Of a stretch of 64,000 bases of DNA, positions 25,820-36,222 are shown piece after piece. A program made the position numbers and the translations under genes. The notes below the pieces were generated by a model. The model worked only from the letters and a program-made list of their open reading frames with translations. It did no database searches and was not told the DNA's origin. The stretch is taken from assembly GCF_900115055.1 (NCBI RefSeq), contig NZ_FOVD01000002.1:496001-560000 (forward strand), written 5' to 3'. This DNA comes from Chryseobacterium oleae (GTDB lineage Bacteria; Bacteroidota; Bacteroidia; Flavobacteriales; Weeksellaceae). Every line of letters starts with the position of its first letter. The first letter of the stretch is position 1.

Positions 25820-28800
25820 ATGAAAAAAACTCTATTGTCGTTTTTATTCTTCTTAATGGCGACACTCATCAATGCCCAGGTTACTCTGGGCAGCGGAACT
25901 GCCCAGGGCGGATACATGCCTGTGGATGTGAATTTCGGCTATAATTATAGTCAGCAGATCTTTACCAAGACTGAAATTAATACAACAGCAGCAGGTAATA
26001 TTACAGGCTTAAAATTCTTTCTTCCGAGTACTGCAGATATTTCTAAATCTGTTGATTGGGTGGTGTATGTAGGACATACCACTAAGACAAGCTTTAGCTC
26101 TGTTACAGACTGGGTTCCTGTAGCCAGTTTGACTCAGGTATTTTCAGGAACAGTGAGTGCAGCTGGTGGTGAAGTTACCGTTAACTTCAGTTCACCATTT
26201 GCCTATAACAATACAGATAATCTGATTATCGCTATTGATGAAAATACGGCAGACTTTACAGCCACCAGCAATAAGTTCTACACGTATACAGGACCTTCCA
26301 ATTCCGGATTGGCGTACAGAAGTGACACCACCAACCCGGATCCTGCATCACCTCCTTCAGGAACACGTGGAACCGTTAAATCTGTTACAGGATTACTGGG
26401 ACTTTCCCCTGCGGCGCCGCTTTGTCCGGTAGTTTCAGCTCCTGCAGCGAATGCTACCAGTGTGTCTGTTTTACCTACAATTACCTGGGCGGGATCCAAT
26501 TCTGCAACTTCTTACAAATTGAGCGTAGGAACTACACCGGGAGGTACAGATGTAATGAATATGGTAGATCTGGGGAATGTGACCACTTATACTTTTACCA
26601 ATGCTCTTAATTTCAGTACGCAATACTACTATACGGTGACTGCTTTAAACGCAGTAGGAACAAGTAGCGGGTGTGCGGAAAGAAGCTTTACTACCGTTTC
26701 GTTGGGCTGTCCTTCCGTAAGTCTTCCTGCATCGGCTGTACTGGGAACTTCGGTGAAGCCAACATTTACATGGTCTTCCATAACAGGCGTTCAGGGATAC
26801 CGTTTAAATATCGGAACATCTGCAGGAGCTAATAATGTGTTGAGTAATTTCGATTTAGGAAATGTATTAACTTACACTTTAACTGCAGCACAGCAGCTAA
26901 ACCCTTCTACTCAATATTTTTATACCATAATAGCTTACACTGCCAGTACTTCTTCTACAGGATGTACGGAAAGAAACTTCACTACAGGAGCTACATTGCC
27001 TCCTGCCAATGATGACTGTTCAGGAGCAGTTGCATTAACAGTTAATCCTGGATTGACCTGTACTGCTACAACACCGGGGAATACCCTTGGTGCTACTTTC
27101 TCTATGGCAGCTACACCTTGTAGCGGTAACCCGGGAGATGATGTTTGGTACAGCTTTACAGCTACCGGAAGCAGCCACCTGATTACCATTTCTAATGTAG
27201 TTTCAACGGGTGTGAGCTCGGATACCGATATGTACTTCCAGGTTCTTGGAGGAAGCTGCGGTACAATGACCAGTCTATTGTGTTCCGATGACAATATCAA
27301 TATGGTGAACGGACTTACTGCAGGCCAGACCTATTATGTAAGAGTGTATACGTACTCATCCAATGCCAATACAAACGCAAGTTTTAATATCTGCGTATCA
27401 ACACCTCCGCCGCCACCGGCAAACGACGATTGTGCGAATGCTGTAACAGTTACGGTAAATGCTGATATGAACTGTGGTTCTGTAACTGCAGGAAACACTT
27501 CAGGAGGAACTAATTCCAATGTACCTTTAGGAACTTGTACCGGAGGAACTCCGGATGATGATGTATGGTATAAATTTGTTGCTACAGGCACAAAGCATAC
27601 GATCTGGTTTAAGAATGTAGCTTCTGTAGGAACTTCTTCATCTACTTCATTGTATGCTCAGGTGTTCAGTGGTGCGTGCGGTACATTGACGAGCACTACA
27701 TGTATTACCTCAAATTCAACTTATACTGTTTTGTCTAACCTGACAGCAGGGGAGACTTATTATGTAAGAGCTTATAACTCAAATGCTAACTCCGGGGCTT
27801 CATTGTATGCCAATACATTTGATCTGTGTATAGGAACACTACCTCCCCCTCCGGCCAATGACGAATGTTCAGGGGCTGCCACTTTGACTGTGAATCCAGA
27901 TATGGCCTGCGGATCTGTAACTTCAGGAACTACTTTGGGAGCAACCAATTCTTCAGTTCCGGTAGGTACCTGTTCAGGAACTCCTGACGACGATGTGTGG
28001 TATGCATTTACAGCAACAGGAACTGCACATACAATTTGGTTAAAGAACGTGGTATCAGCAGGAAGCAGCTCATCTACGAGCCTTTATGCACAGGTATTCA
28101 CAGGAGGATGCGGAGCTTTGGTTAACAAAACCTGTATCACTTCAAATTCAAGCTATACTGCACTTACAGGCCTTACAGCCGGAGAAACGTACTATGTAAG
28201 AGTGTATAACTCCAGTGCCAATACTTCTACTACAGTTTACGCCAATACATTTAGTGTATGTATCGGTACACTGCCTCCTCCTCCGGCCAATGATGACTGT
28301 GCTAACGCAGTTTCATTAACTGTGAGCGGAACAGGAATTTGTACAAATCCTGTAAACGGTTCTACGTATAGTGCGACTCAAAGTACAGGAACCACTCCAA
28401 CCTGTGCTGCCAGCGGAATCAATGATGATGTTTGGTATTCGTTTACGGCTACTGCGGCCACCCATTTGGTAACAGTAAATTATACAGATAATGCTACGGC
28501 TACACAGGTGTATTCAGGAGCTTGTGGCAGTTTTACTGCAGTGGCGTGTACAGATGGAGCCTTTGGGAATTCAAATGTGCTTTTACAGAGCTTAACGGTA
28601 GGTCAGGTTTATTATGTAAGAGTGTACTCTTCATCAAGTACAGCTACAATAGCTTCATCTTTCAGCATCTGTATCACTACACCGGTAGCACCTGCTAACG
28701 ATACCTGTGATACTGCCATTGCAATCCCTTGCGGTGGAACAGTAGAAGGCAACAATGCGCTTGCTGCCAACGAAACTTTACCTGCCAGTACCTGTGGCAG

Positions 28801-29374
28801 TACAACCACTACAGCAAGTTATAAAGGAGTATGGTATACGGTAAAAGCTCATGCAGCAGGGCCTATTACAATCAGCGCTTGCGGAGCAGAATTTGACAGC
28901 TACTTAAGAGTGTATTCAGGAAGTTGTGCTGCACTTTCATGTGTGAACAATACTTCGGGAATTGGTTATGCTGATGGCGGATGTCCTGGTGCCAATCTTA
29001 ATGATGCATCTACTTTAACATTCAATGCTACGGCAGGAACTACGTATTATGTATTGCTGACAGGTTATACTGCAGCAAGATTTGGAAAATATACGATTTC
29101 TGTAACGCAGGATTGTTCTACAATGGGTACTTCTGAGGTTAAAAAAGAAAACAACCTTAAAGCGTATCCGAATCCTTTCGCAGATGTTCTGAATATCTCT
29201 GATATTTCTAAAGTGAAGTCGGTATCTGTTGTTGATCTGGCCGGAAGAGTTGTAAAAACGATTGATAATCCTTCTTCAGCCCTTCAGTTGGGAGATCTGA
29301 AACAAGGAATGTATCTGGTGACTTTGAATATGAAAGACGGATCTAAACAAATCATTAAGGCCATTAAAAAATAA
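25820..29374 (+). CDS. Large secreted T9SS type-A protein with five ANDDC repeats (cluster gene A)
   Basis: 1184 aa. Signal peptide 1-20 (ending NAQ), a unique beta-rich region to about 195, two fibronectin-III-like domains (about 195-295 and 296-391), then five related modules beginning PANDDC/PANDTC at about residues 394, 531, 675, 819 and 954 (period about 140 aa, each with DDVWYSFTAT, GACGS/GSCG and GQTYYVRVY), and a T9SS type-A C-terminal signal from about 1100 (YPNPFADVLNIS ... LKQGMYLVTLNMKDGSKQIIKAIKK). Pro runs separate the modules. It is expected to be exported by T9SS and attached to the surface or released; an adhesive or glycan-binding role is an inference from the domain type. 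Followed by its own terminator. Confidence 0.85.
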   Translation: MKKTLLSFLFFLMATLINAQVTLGSGTAQGGYMPVDVNFGYNYSQQIFTKTEINTTAAGNITGLKFFLPSTADISKSVDWVVYVGHTTKTSFSSVTDWVPVASLTQVFSGTVSAAGGEVTVNFSSPFAYNNTDNLIIAIDENTADFTATSNKFYTYTGPSNSGLAYRSDTTNPDPASPPSGTRGTVKSVTGLLGLSPAAPLCPVVSAPAANATSVSVLPTITWAGSNSATSYKLSVGTTPGGTDVMNMVDLGNVTTYTFTNALNFSTQYYYTVTALNAVGTSSGCAERSFTTVSLGCPSVSLPASAVLGTSVKPTFTWSSITGVQGYRLNIGTSAGANNVLSNFDLGNVLTYTLTAAQQLNPSTQYFYTIIAYTASTSSTGCTERNFTTGATLPPANDDCSGAVALTVNPGLTCTATTPGNTLGATFSMAATPCSGNPGDDVWYSFTATGSSHLITISNVVSTGVSSDTDMYFQVLGGSCGTMTSLLCSDDNINMVNGLTAGQTYYVRVYTYSSNANTNASFNICVSTPPPPPANDDCANAVTVTVNADMNCGSVTAGNTSGGTNSNVPLGTCTGGTPDDDVWYKFVATGTKHTIWFKNVASVGTSSSTSLYAQVFSGACGTLTSTTCITSNSTYTVLSNLTAGETYYVRAYNSNANSGASLYANTFDLCIGTLPPPPANDECSGAATLTVNPDMACGSVTSGTTLGATNSSVPVGTCSGTPDDDVWYAFTATGTAHTIWLKNVVSAGSSSSTSLYAQVFTGGCGALVNKTCITSNSSYTALTGLTAGETYYVRVYNSSANTSTTVYANTFSVCIGTLPPPPANDDCANAVSLTVSGTGICTNPVNGSTYSATQSTGTTPTCAASGINDDVWYSFTATAATHLVTVNYTDNATATQVYSGACGSFTAVACTDGAFGNSNVLLQSLTVGQVYYVRVYSSSSTATIASSFSICITTPVAPANDTCDTAIAIPCGGTVEGNNALAANETLPASTCGSTTTTASYKGVWYTVKAHAAGPITISACGAEFDSYLRVYSGSCAALSCVNNTSGIGYADGGCPGANLNDASTLTFNATAGTTYYVLLTGYTAARFGKYTISVTQDCSTMGTSEVKKENNLKAYPNPFADVLNISDISKVKSVSVVDLAGRVVKTIDNPSSALQLGDLKQGMYLVTLNMKDGSKQIIKAIKK

Positions 29375-29403
29375 AATTTTATTGACCATATCTTATTATA
29401 GAG

Positions 29404-29431
29404 CAGCAGCCGAAAGGCTGCTGTTTTTTTT
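29404..29431 (+). terminator. Terminator of cluster gene A
   Basis: Perfect 8-bp stem CAGCAGCC/GGCTGCTG, loop GAAA, T8 tract. Nearly identical to the terminator after gene B at 31602. Confidence 0.9.
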
Positions 29432-29670
29432 GATGATAATAATCTTGTGTGGTTATCTGGTATAAGTGGGCGATAATTGGCAAAGAATTCTTTTTATTTT
29501 AATACTCTTAATTAGGTGAATTATTAGGAGGTGTTAAAATATAATATAAAATACTATTATTAATGAAAATGATTTAATTGTTTGTATTATTTGTATTTAA
29601 TTTATTCATTTAGTGCAGTTATTGTAATTAATTAAGTAATTTAATGTCATTAATTTAAAGCATTTACCCT

Positions 29671-31575
29671 ATGAAAAAACTCTTATTTTTTATTATGATG
29701 TTTCCTGTCTTTATTTTTGGACAATGGACAGAAACTTTTGATTCTGGTACTGCACTTCCGGCAGGCTGGGCCGTCATCAATAATGGTGGAAACAATAGTT
29801 GGGATATTCGTATGCCCAACATAGATGTGGCACACTCAGCAACCAATGTAGCGGGAATTACCTACAACAGTACAGCCCATAATGATTATTTGATTACAAA
29901 GTCTATCAATGTACAGGCAGGGATTAGTGAAAGAATTTCTTTCTATATAAAATCTGGTTCTACAACATTCCTTGAAAATTATGAAGTATTACTTTCAACA
30001 ACAGACCAAACGCAGAGTGCTTTTTCAACTGTACTTCAGGCAACTGCGAAAGCACCGGCAGTATGGACCAAAAAAACAATTAGCTTATCTGCATATACTG
30101 GTCAGACGGTTTATGTGGCTATTCATGCAACAGACACTGACCAGCTTTATCTTTTTGCTGATAGTTTTATTGTAGATGCGAATCCTACCACAATACCTTC
30201 ATGTACAACAATTACTTTACCTGCAAATGGAGCTACGGGAGTAAATGCAGATGGAGTACTTAATTGGGATATGGTATCTTCAGCTACAGGATATAAGGTA
30301 AAAGTGGGGACAACCACCGGAGGAAATGATATTGTAAATAATATTGATGTAGGAGATGTATTTACCTACAATATCCCGGGACTTCTCAATGCAGGTACTA
30401 CTTATTATGTTACAATTACGCCTTACAATCTTGTTGGTGATGCCTCTGGCTGTAGTGAGAGTTCTTTCACAACAAATCAGGTTCCTGCTAATGATGACTG
30501 TACCAATGCAGTTTCATTACCGGTAAGTAGTACGGGAACCTGTACAAATCCTGTAAGCAGTACCACTGGTGGAGCGACTCAAAGTACAGAAACGGTTCCT
30601 GCATGTTCTGATACTGGAATTAATGATGATGTGTGGTATTCGTTTACGGCTACTGCGGCCACCCATTTGGTAACCGTAAATTATAAAGATAATACTACTG
30701 CAACGCAGGTTTATTCAGGAGCTTGTGGAAGTTTAGTAAAGGTTGCTTGTGCAGACGGAAGCTATGGTAATTCAAATGTTCTGTTGCAGAACTTAACAGC
30801 AGGTCAGGTATATTATATTAGAGTATATTCTTCATCAAGTACAGCGACAATAATTTCAAGATTCAACATTTGTGTTACAACACCGGTAGCGCCTGCTAAT
30901 GATACCTGCGATACTGCCATTGCCATTGCTTGTGGTGGTACAGTAGAGGGTAATAATGCACTTGCAGCTGATGAAACTTTACCTGCCAGTACTTGCGGTG
31001 GAACAACTACTACAGCAAGTTATAAAGGAGTATGGTATACCGTAAAAGCTAATGCGGCAGGGCCTATTACAATCAGTGCTTGTGGAACAGAATTTGACAG
31101 CTACTTAAGAGTGTATTCAGGAAGTTGTTCAGCACCAATATGTGTCAGTGATGCTTCAGGAGTAGGGTATGCTGACGGCGGATGCCCGGTTCCTAATATT
31201 TATGATGCATCTACTTTAAAATTCAATGCCACAGCAGGAACTACCTATTATATATTATTGACCGGTTATAGTGCAGCTAGATTAGGAAAATACACGATTT
31301 CTGTGACACAGGATTGCTCTACAATGGGGACTGCTGAGGCTAATAAAGAAAGCCGTCTTCAAGCACACCCAAATCCTTTCGCAGATGTTCTGAATATTTC
31401 TGACATTTCTAAAGTGAAGTCGGTATCTGTTGTTGATCTGACCGGAAGACTTGTAAAAACGATTGACAATCCTTCTTCAGCCCTGCAGTTGGGAGATCTG
31501 AAACAAGGAATGTATCTGGTAACTTTGAATATGAAAGACGGATCTAAACAAATCATTAAGGCCATTAAAAAATAA
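29671..31575 (+). CDS. Secreted T9SS type-A protein with choice-of-anchor J domain (cluster gene B)
   Basis: 634 aa. Signal peptide about 1-17, then a cleaved-adhesin/choice-of-anchor J domain (QWTETFDSGTALPAGW, AHNDYLITKSINV, VYVAIHATD; about 18-170), one fibronectin-III-like domain (172-268), two ANDDC/ANDTC modules (about 271 and 407) and a T9SS type-A signal from about 551. The second half, from residue 271 to the terminator, is a close copy of the last 365 residues of gene A, while the N-terminal half resembles gene E. This makes it a visible mosaic. Function unknown; surface adhesion is inferred. Confidence 0.85.
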   Translation: MKKLLFFIMMFPVFIFGQWTETFDSGTALPAGWAVINNGGNNSWDIRMPNIDVAHSATNVAGITYNSTAHNDYLITKSINVQAGISERISFYIKSGSTTFLENYEVLLSTTDQTQSAFSTVLQATAKAPAVWTKKTISLSAYTGQTVYVAIHATDTDQLYLFADSFIVDANPTTIPSCTTITLPANGATGVNADGVLNWDMVSSATGYKVKVGTTTGGNDIVNNIDVGDVFTYNIPGLLNAGTTYYVTITPYNLVGDASGCSESSFTTNQVPANDDCTNAVSLPVSSTGTCTNPVSSTTGGATQSTETVPACSDTGINDDVWYSFTATAATHLVTVNYKDNTTATQVYSGACGSLVKVACADGSYGNSNVLLQNLTAGQVYYIRVYSSSSTATIISRFNICVTTPVAPANDTCDTAIAIACGGTVEGNNALAADETLPASTCGGTTTTASYKGVWYTVKANAAGPITISACGTEFDSYLRVYSGSCSAPICVSDASGVGYADGGCPVPNIYDASTLKFNATAGTTYYILLTGYSAARLGKYTISVTQDCSTMGTAEANKESRLQAHPNPFADVLNISDISKVKSVSVVDLTGRLVKTIDNPSSALQLGDLKQGMYLVTLNMKDGSKQIIKAIKK

Positions 31576-31601
31576 AATTTTATTGACCATATCCTATAGA
31601 A

Positions 31602-31629
31602 CAGCAGCCGGAAGGCTGCTGTTTTTTTT
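31602..31629 (+). terminator. Terminator of cluster gene B
   Basis: Perfect 8-bp stem CAGCAGCC/GGCTGCTG, loop GGAA, T8 tract; copy of the gene A terminator. Confidence 0.9.
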
Positions 31630-31775
31630 ATGATAACTATTGAATAAGATCAGTTGAAAAAGATCAGTAATTCAATAGTTAATGATATTTTTTAGAAACA
31701 TTGTTTTTTAAATGTAAAAAATGATTATGTTGTGTTTTTTTTATTAAATTAGCTAATACCATTAAAAAATATTAT

Positions 31776-33368
31776 ATGAAAAAGATTTTACTTGCGAATC
31801 TGTTAATGATTGGCGCGTCCGTATTTGCGCAAACCTATTGTATCCCCGAGTTTTCAAGTGGGTGCGATGGAGGAGATGTAATTAACAGTTTTACGATTCC
31901 GGCAGCGGGATTCAGCCATCTGGATACAGGGTGCTCACAGGGAGCATACGGAGATTATATCACGCAGACCATCAGCATGAATGTAGGTGTGAATTATGCC
32001 TTTTCTATTACCCATGGCTATTCTGATCAGAATATCAGAGTATGGATCGATTTTGATAACAATGGAACCTTTGATGATGCAGCACCAGAATTGGTTGCTG
32101 AAGCAAGCAGTACCGGGCCGGACGCCAACTCAGTTACTAATGGTACTATCACTATTCCTTTAACTGCTGCACCAGGAACTTACAGAATGAGAGTTGGAGA
32201 CCGTTTTTCCAGCCAGCCGGAACCTTGTAATACGGCAGGCTATGGAGAAGCCCATGATTATACTGTAGTCATTGGAGCTGTTCCAAGTTGCCTTGCACCA
32301 GGTGATTTATCTTCAAGTACAGTTACTTCAAACTCAGCGTCTATTTCATGGACAGCTCCTTCAAGCACTGTTGGGGTAGGGTATGAATATTACCATTCTG
32401 AGACAAGTACAGGACCTACAAGCACTACCGTAGCTACAGGAAGTGTAGGGGCATCCGCTCTTACGGCATCATTATCTTTACTTTCTCCTGCTACTACCTA
32501 TTACGTATGGGTGAGATCCGTATGCAGTACTTCCGATAAAAGTGCGTGGTCTGTAGGAACATCGTTTACAACAGAATGTGCCACCATAGTACCTACGGTA
32601 ACATATACCAATGATTTTGCCACATTCCCGGGCGACTGCTGGGCACAGGCCTCTGGTGGAGATCCTGCTACAGGACCGGATGATACTGAAGAATTATGGT
32701 ATCAAGGAGACTTCCTAAACGCTGATGACGGCAATAATTCTGGTAAGATCAATCTTTATTTTACAGGTAATGCGGCATGGCTGAAGACTGTACCTTTCGA
32801 TCTTTCAGCGGGAGGCTACAGAGTTAAGTTTGATTACGGAGTTACAGAGTTTTTCGGTACCGCACCGTCCGGTATGGGGTCTGATGATGTTGTTCAATTC
32901 CTGGTATCAGGAGATGGAGGAAGTACATGGACCATTCTGCAGACCTGGGATGCTGCAAACGCTCCTTCTAATACCTCTGCTACCTATTCTTATAATCTGA
33001 CTTCCTACACCGGAGCGAACACGGTTTTTGCATTTTATGCCTCCGACGGAACCGTAAATGATCCGGAAGACTACGAATTCTTTATCGATAACTTTAAAGT
33101 AGAAACTGCATCACTGTCAACATCTGAAGTTTCCAAAGCAAAAGAAACCATTAAAGCATATCCAAACCCGTTTACAGATGTTCTGAATATCTCAAAAGCG
33201 GATCTGGTGAAATCTGTTTCCATATCCGATGCTTCGGGAAGACTAGTGAAAACCATCGATAATCCTTCTTCAGCCCTTCATCTGGGAGATTTGAAACAGG
33301 GATTGTATTTTGTGACACTGAATATGAAAGACGGCTCCAAGCAAAGCATTAAAGCGATAAAGAGATAA
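31776..33368 (+). CDS. Secreted T9SS type-A protein with GEVED, fibronectin III and MAM-like domains (cluster gene C)
   Basis: 530 aa. Signal peptide 1-18 (ending FAQ). Residues about 40-165 form a GEVED domain (VWIDFDNNGTFDD, GTYRMRVGDRFS, ending GEAHDYTVVIG), followed by a fibronectin-III-like domain (170-268), a MAM/choice-of-anchor-like beta sandwich (about 270-445, with WLKTVPFDLSAGGYRVKFDYG and DYEFFIDNFKVE) and the T9SS type-A signal (about 460-530). GEVED and MAM-like domains are typical of secreted adhesins and protease side domains; there is no catalytic motif here. Separate terminator downstream. Confidence 0.85.
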   Translation: MKKILLANLLMIGASVFAQTYCIPEFSSGCDGGDVINSFTIPAAGFSHLDTGCSQGAYGDYITQTISMNVGVNYAFSITHGYSDQNIRVWIDFDNNGTFDDAAPELVAEASSTGPDANSVTNGTITIPLTAAPGTYRMRVGDRFSSQPEPCNTAGYGEAHDYTVVIGAVPSCLAPGDLSSSTVTSNSASISWTAPSSTVGVGYEYYHSETSTGPTSTTVATGSVGASALTASLSLLSPATTYYVWVRSVCSTSDKSAWSVGTSFTTECATIVPTVTYTNDFATFPGDCWAQASGGDPATGPDDTEELWYQGDFLNADDGNNSGKINLYFTGNAAWLKTVPFDLSAGGYRVKFDYGVTEFFGTAPSGMGSDDVVQFLVSGDGGSTWTILQTWDAANAPSNTSATYSYNLTSYTGANTVFAFYASDGTVNDPEDYEFFIDNFKVETASLSTSEVSKAKETIKAYPNPFTDVLNISKADLVKSVSISDASGRLVKTIDNPSSALHLGDLKQGLYFVTLNMKDGSKQSIKAIKR

Positions 33369-33385
33369 TCTTGTCATTTATCATA

Positions 33386-33418
33386 AAAAAAGCGGTTATA
33401 GTATATCCGCTTTTTTTT
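33386..33418 (+). terminator. Terminator of cluster gene C
   Basis: AAAAGCGG/CCGCTTTT stem with extra A-T pairs and a T8 tract, 18 nt after the stop. Confidence 0.85.
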
Positions 33419-33445
33419 ATCTTTCCATATTGAAAAAAGACTAAC

Positions 33446-35956
33446 ATGAAACTATTAAACAGATCCTTACTATTATTAATATTAACCTTTAATGTATATA
33501 TATCAGCACAAATACTCCCTCCCCCTGCCAATGATGATTGTGTCAACGCAATTCCTTTAGCGGTAAATGGAGATATGAGCTGTACAATTATTGGTTCCGG
33601 AAATACTTTGGGTGCTACATCATCTGGAATACCTTCAGGATGTTTTGGTAATCCAGACGATGATGTTTGGTTTAGTTTTATAGCAGTTGGAACCTCACAT
33701 ACGGTTAGCACTTCAAATATTGTCAATACCGGAACTTCGCCCAACCAACAAAACGTGACTTTTGAAGTAATGAAGGGGGATTGTGGGGCATTGGTGAATG
33801 TACTTTGTGGTGAATGGAATTTTGTTACGCTAACAAATCTTACCCCGGGAGAAAAATATTATATCAGAGTTTATACTACTAGTTCAGGTATTGCTAATGC
33901 TTCTAGTTTTAAATTATGTATAGGTACTCACGTTCCTCCTCCAAATGATGAATGCGCAAATGCTATTGCTTTATCAGTGAATCCAGATTCAAATTGTGGG
34001 ATCGTTACATCTGGAACTACGCTTTCTGCTACTTATTCAGGAATGTTACCATCTCCTTGTACGGGCAGCACTGATGATGATGTTTGGTATAAATTTACAG
34101 CAACCGCGAATACTCATACGCTATGGTTGAAAAATACGGTAGCTTTAAGCCCTTATTTAAGCCCTAAACTATATGCACAGGTATTTAAGGGAAGCTGTGG
34201 AAGTTTAGTAAGTACGATTTGTATTACTGCTAATGATATAGCATCCGTTATGTCTGGGCTAAATATCGGGGAAACATATTATATTAGGGTTTATAGTTAT
34301 GGAAGTACTACGCCTACAATACTTCATGCTTTTACATTTGATATATGTATTGGTAGTATTGCTGTGCCGACTCCGGTTAATAATGAATTTGCCAACGCTA
34401 CTGTACTGCCTGTAAATCCTACTAAAAACTGTGGGACCTTTGTTTCAGGAACTACTTATGGAGCATCTGAATCTCTCCCTTCAATACCGTCACCATGTTC
34501 AGGAAGTGTATCTAATGATGTTTGGTATAAATTTACAGCAACCAAAACCTTACATACTGTTGATTTTAAAAATATTAGTTCTGTAGGGCCTGTTTATTCA
34601 AATTATCTTGTAGCAGCAGTGTATAGTGGGTCATTAGGAAATTTAACGAGTATTGAATGTATCAGCGTCAGCATCTATGCAACTGGTGGTGGATATTATT
34701 CAAATCCTACGAATTTGATAGGTCTTACTCCTGGAGAAACATATTATATAAGGGTTTATGCATCAACTACAAATATGGCGTATAAGTTTAATATTTGTGT
34801 AGGTACTCCGAATGCTCCAGTCAATGATTATTGTAGCAACGCCATTGTTGTACCTGTAAATACCGGAACAACTTGTAATCTAACAGTTCCAGGTACGACT
34901 TCTGATGCTTCGGAATCTATTCCTAATTTGGTGGGATGTAATTCAACAAGTAATACATTTATCGATGATGATGTATGGTATAAATTTACAGCAACTCAAA
35001 ATGTTCATGGAATTAGTTTAAAAAATCTGACCTCTGTGGGAATTAATCCTTCAACAGTTTGGATAAAGATATATAAAGGCTCTGATTGTGGGTCGCTGGT
35101 CGCTTTCGAATGTACTCAGAAGGAAATGACTTACAATTATGACAGTATTTTTGGCTACATAAATAGTAAATTGTTTGTACCAGGTGAAACGTACTATATA
35201 AGGATTTATACTGAATATAGCGGTCCTTCCTATGCATATACATTTGATTTATGTATAACGTCCCCACTTACAAATACCATATGTGATAATCCTATATCAT
35301 TAGCGGTCGCAGACAGTTTTGATGCTGGTGCTGTTACAGTATCAAATGTTGGAGGTACCCGTTCAGGTTCTACGTGTTCAGGCTATGGCAGTTATTACGC
35401 TTGGTTTAAAGCTATAATTCCGGCTTCAGGAAGTATGATTATTGAAACAGGTCCTGTAGCAGGTTCTCCATTTGTTGATTCTGTAATTGCAAATTCATCA
35501 AGCTGTGGGACTACATTTAGCTTTTGTAATGATAATATTTCTCCAACTAATTTATTTTCACGAGTAATATTAACCGGAAGAGTCCCGGGTGAAACCATTC
35601 GGTTTGCTGTTTTAAGCAACGGAACAGTGGAACAATATAACGGGATTCCTAGTGCTAAGGCAGGTGAGTTTAAAATTTCAGTATATGATCCGGGTAATTT
35701 ATTAGCAACTGATGAAACCGATATGAAGAATAAGAGTATCAATATTCATCCCAACCCGTTCACAGATGTACTGAATATCTCAAAAGCAGAACTTGTGAAA
35801 TCTGTTTCCATATCCGATGCTTCGGGAAGATTGGTGAAAACCATTGATAACCCTTCTTCAGCACTTCATCTTGGAGATCTGAAACAGGGATTGTATTTTG
35901 TGACACTGAATATGAAAGATGGTTCTAAGCAAAGTATTAAAGCAATTAAGAAATAA
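33446..35956 (+). CDS. Secreted T9SS type-A protein of ANDDC-type repeats (cluster gene D)
   Basis: 836 aa. After a signal peptide (about 1-22, ending SAQ) the whole mature part is five modules of about 140-150 aa starting at about residues 25 (PPANDDC), 164 (PNDEC), 309 (NNEFAN), 455 (VNDYCSN) and 607 (NTICDN), each with DDVWYKFTA-like and GETYYIRVY-like strands; then the T9SS type-A signal from about 755. The modules are more diverged from each other than those of gene A, and codon use is noticeably more A/T rich, so the repeat array is probably older. Binding role inferred only. Confidence 0.85.
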   Translation: MKLLNRSLLLLILTFNVYISAQILPPPANDDCVNAIPLAVNGDMSCTIIGSGNTLGATSSGIPSGCFGNPDDDVWFSFIAVGTSHTVSTSNIVNTGTSPNQQNVTFEVMKGDCGALVNVLCGEWNFVTLTNLTPGEKYYIRVYTTSSGIANASSFKLCIGTHVPPPNDECANAIALSVNPDSNCGIVTSGTTLSATYSGMLPSPCTGSTDDDVWYKFTATANTHTLWLKNTVALSPYLSPKLYAQVFKGSCGSLVSTICITANDIASVMSGLNIGETYYIRVYSYGSTTPTILHAFTFDICIGSIAVPTPVNNEFANATVLPVNPTKNCGTFVSGTTYGASESLPSIPSPCSGSVSNDVWYKFTATKTLHTVDFKNISSVGPVYSNYLVAAVYSGSLGNLTSIECISVSIYATGGGYYSNPTNLIGLTPGETYYIRVYASTTNMAYKFNICVGTPNAPVNDYCSNAIVVPVNTGTTCNLTVPGTTSDASESIPNLVGCNSTSNTFIDDDVWYKFTATQNVHGISLKNLTSVGINPSTVWIKIYKGSDCGSLVAFECTQKEMTYNYDSIFGYINSKLFVPGETYYIRIYTEYSGPSYAYTFDLCITSPLTNTICDNPISLAVADSFDAGAVTVSNVGGTRSGSTCSGYGSYYAWFKAIIPASGSMIIETGPVAGSPFVDSVIANSSSCGTTFSFCNDNISPTNLFSRVILTGRVPGETIRFAVLSNGTVEQYNGIPSAKAGEFKISVYDPGNLLATDETDMKNKSINIHPNPFTDVLNISKAELVKSVSISDASGRLVKTIDNPSSALHLGDLKQGLYFVTLNMKDGSKQSIKAIKK

Positions 35957-35977
35957 TCTGAATTTAACGAAAATTAT

Positions 35978-36008
35978 AAAGGCGAATATTTTTATTCGCC
36001 TTTTTTTT
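35978..36008 (+). terminator. Terminator of cluster gene D
   Basis: Perfect 11-bp stem (35978-35988 with 35993-36003), 4-nt loop, T8 tract. Confidence 0.9.
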
Positions 36009-36222
36009 GTAAATAAAATTTATCATGAGAATCGATAGGATAGTATTTTTTTAACTTATTTTTTTTTCAATAAGAGAATGAATGATTGAAAATAATTGAC
36101 TAATGGGAAAAATAAATTCAATAGGGTAATATACACTGATCCATGAAAAATAATTTTGTTGAATTTATTTTTGAAAAAAATGATCATGTATTTAAATTGC
36201 CGTATAATTTAAACACATACAT

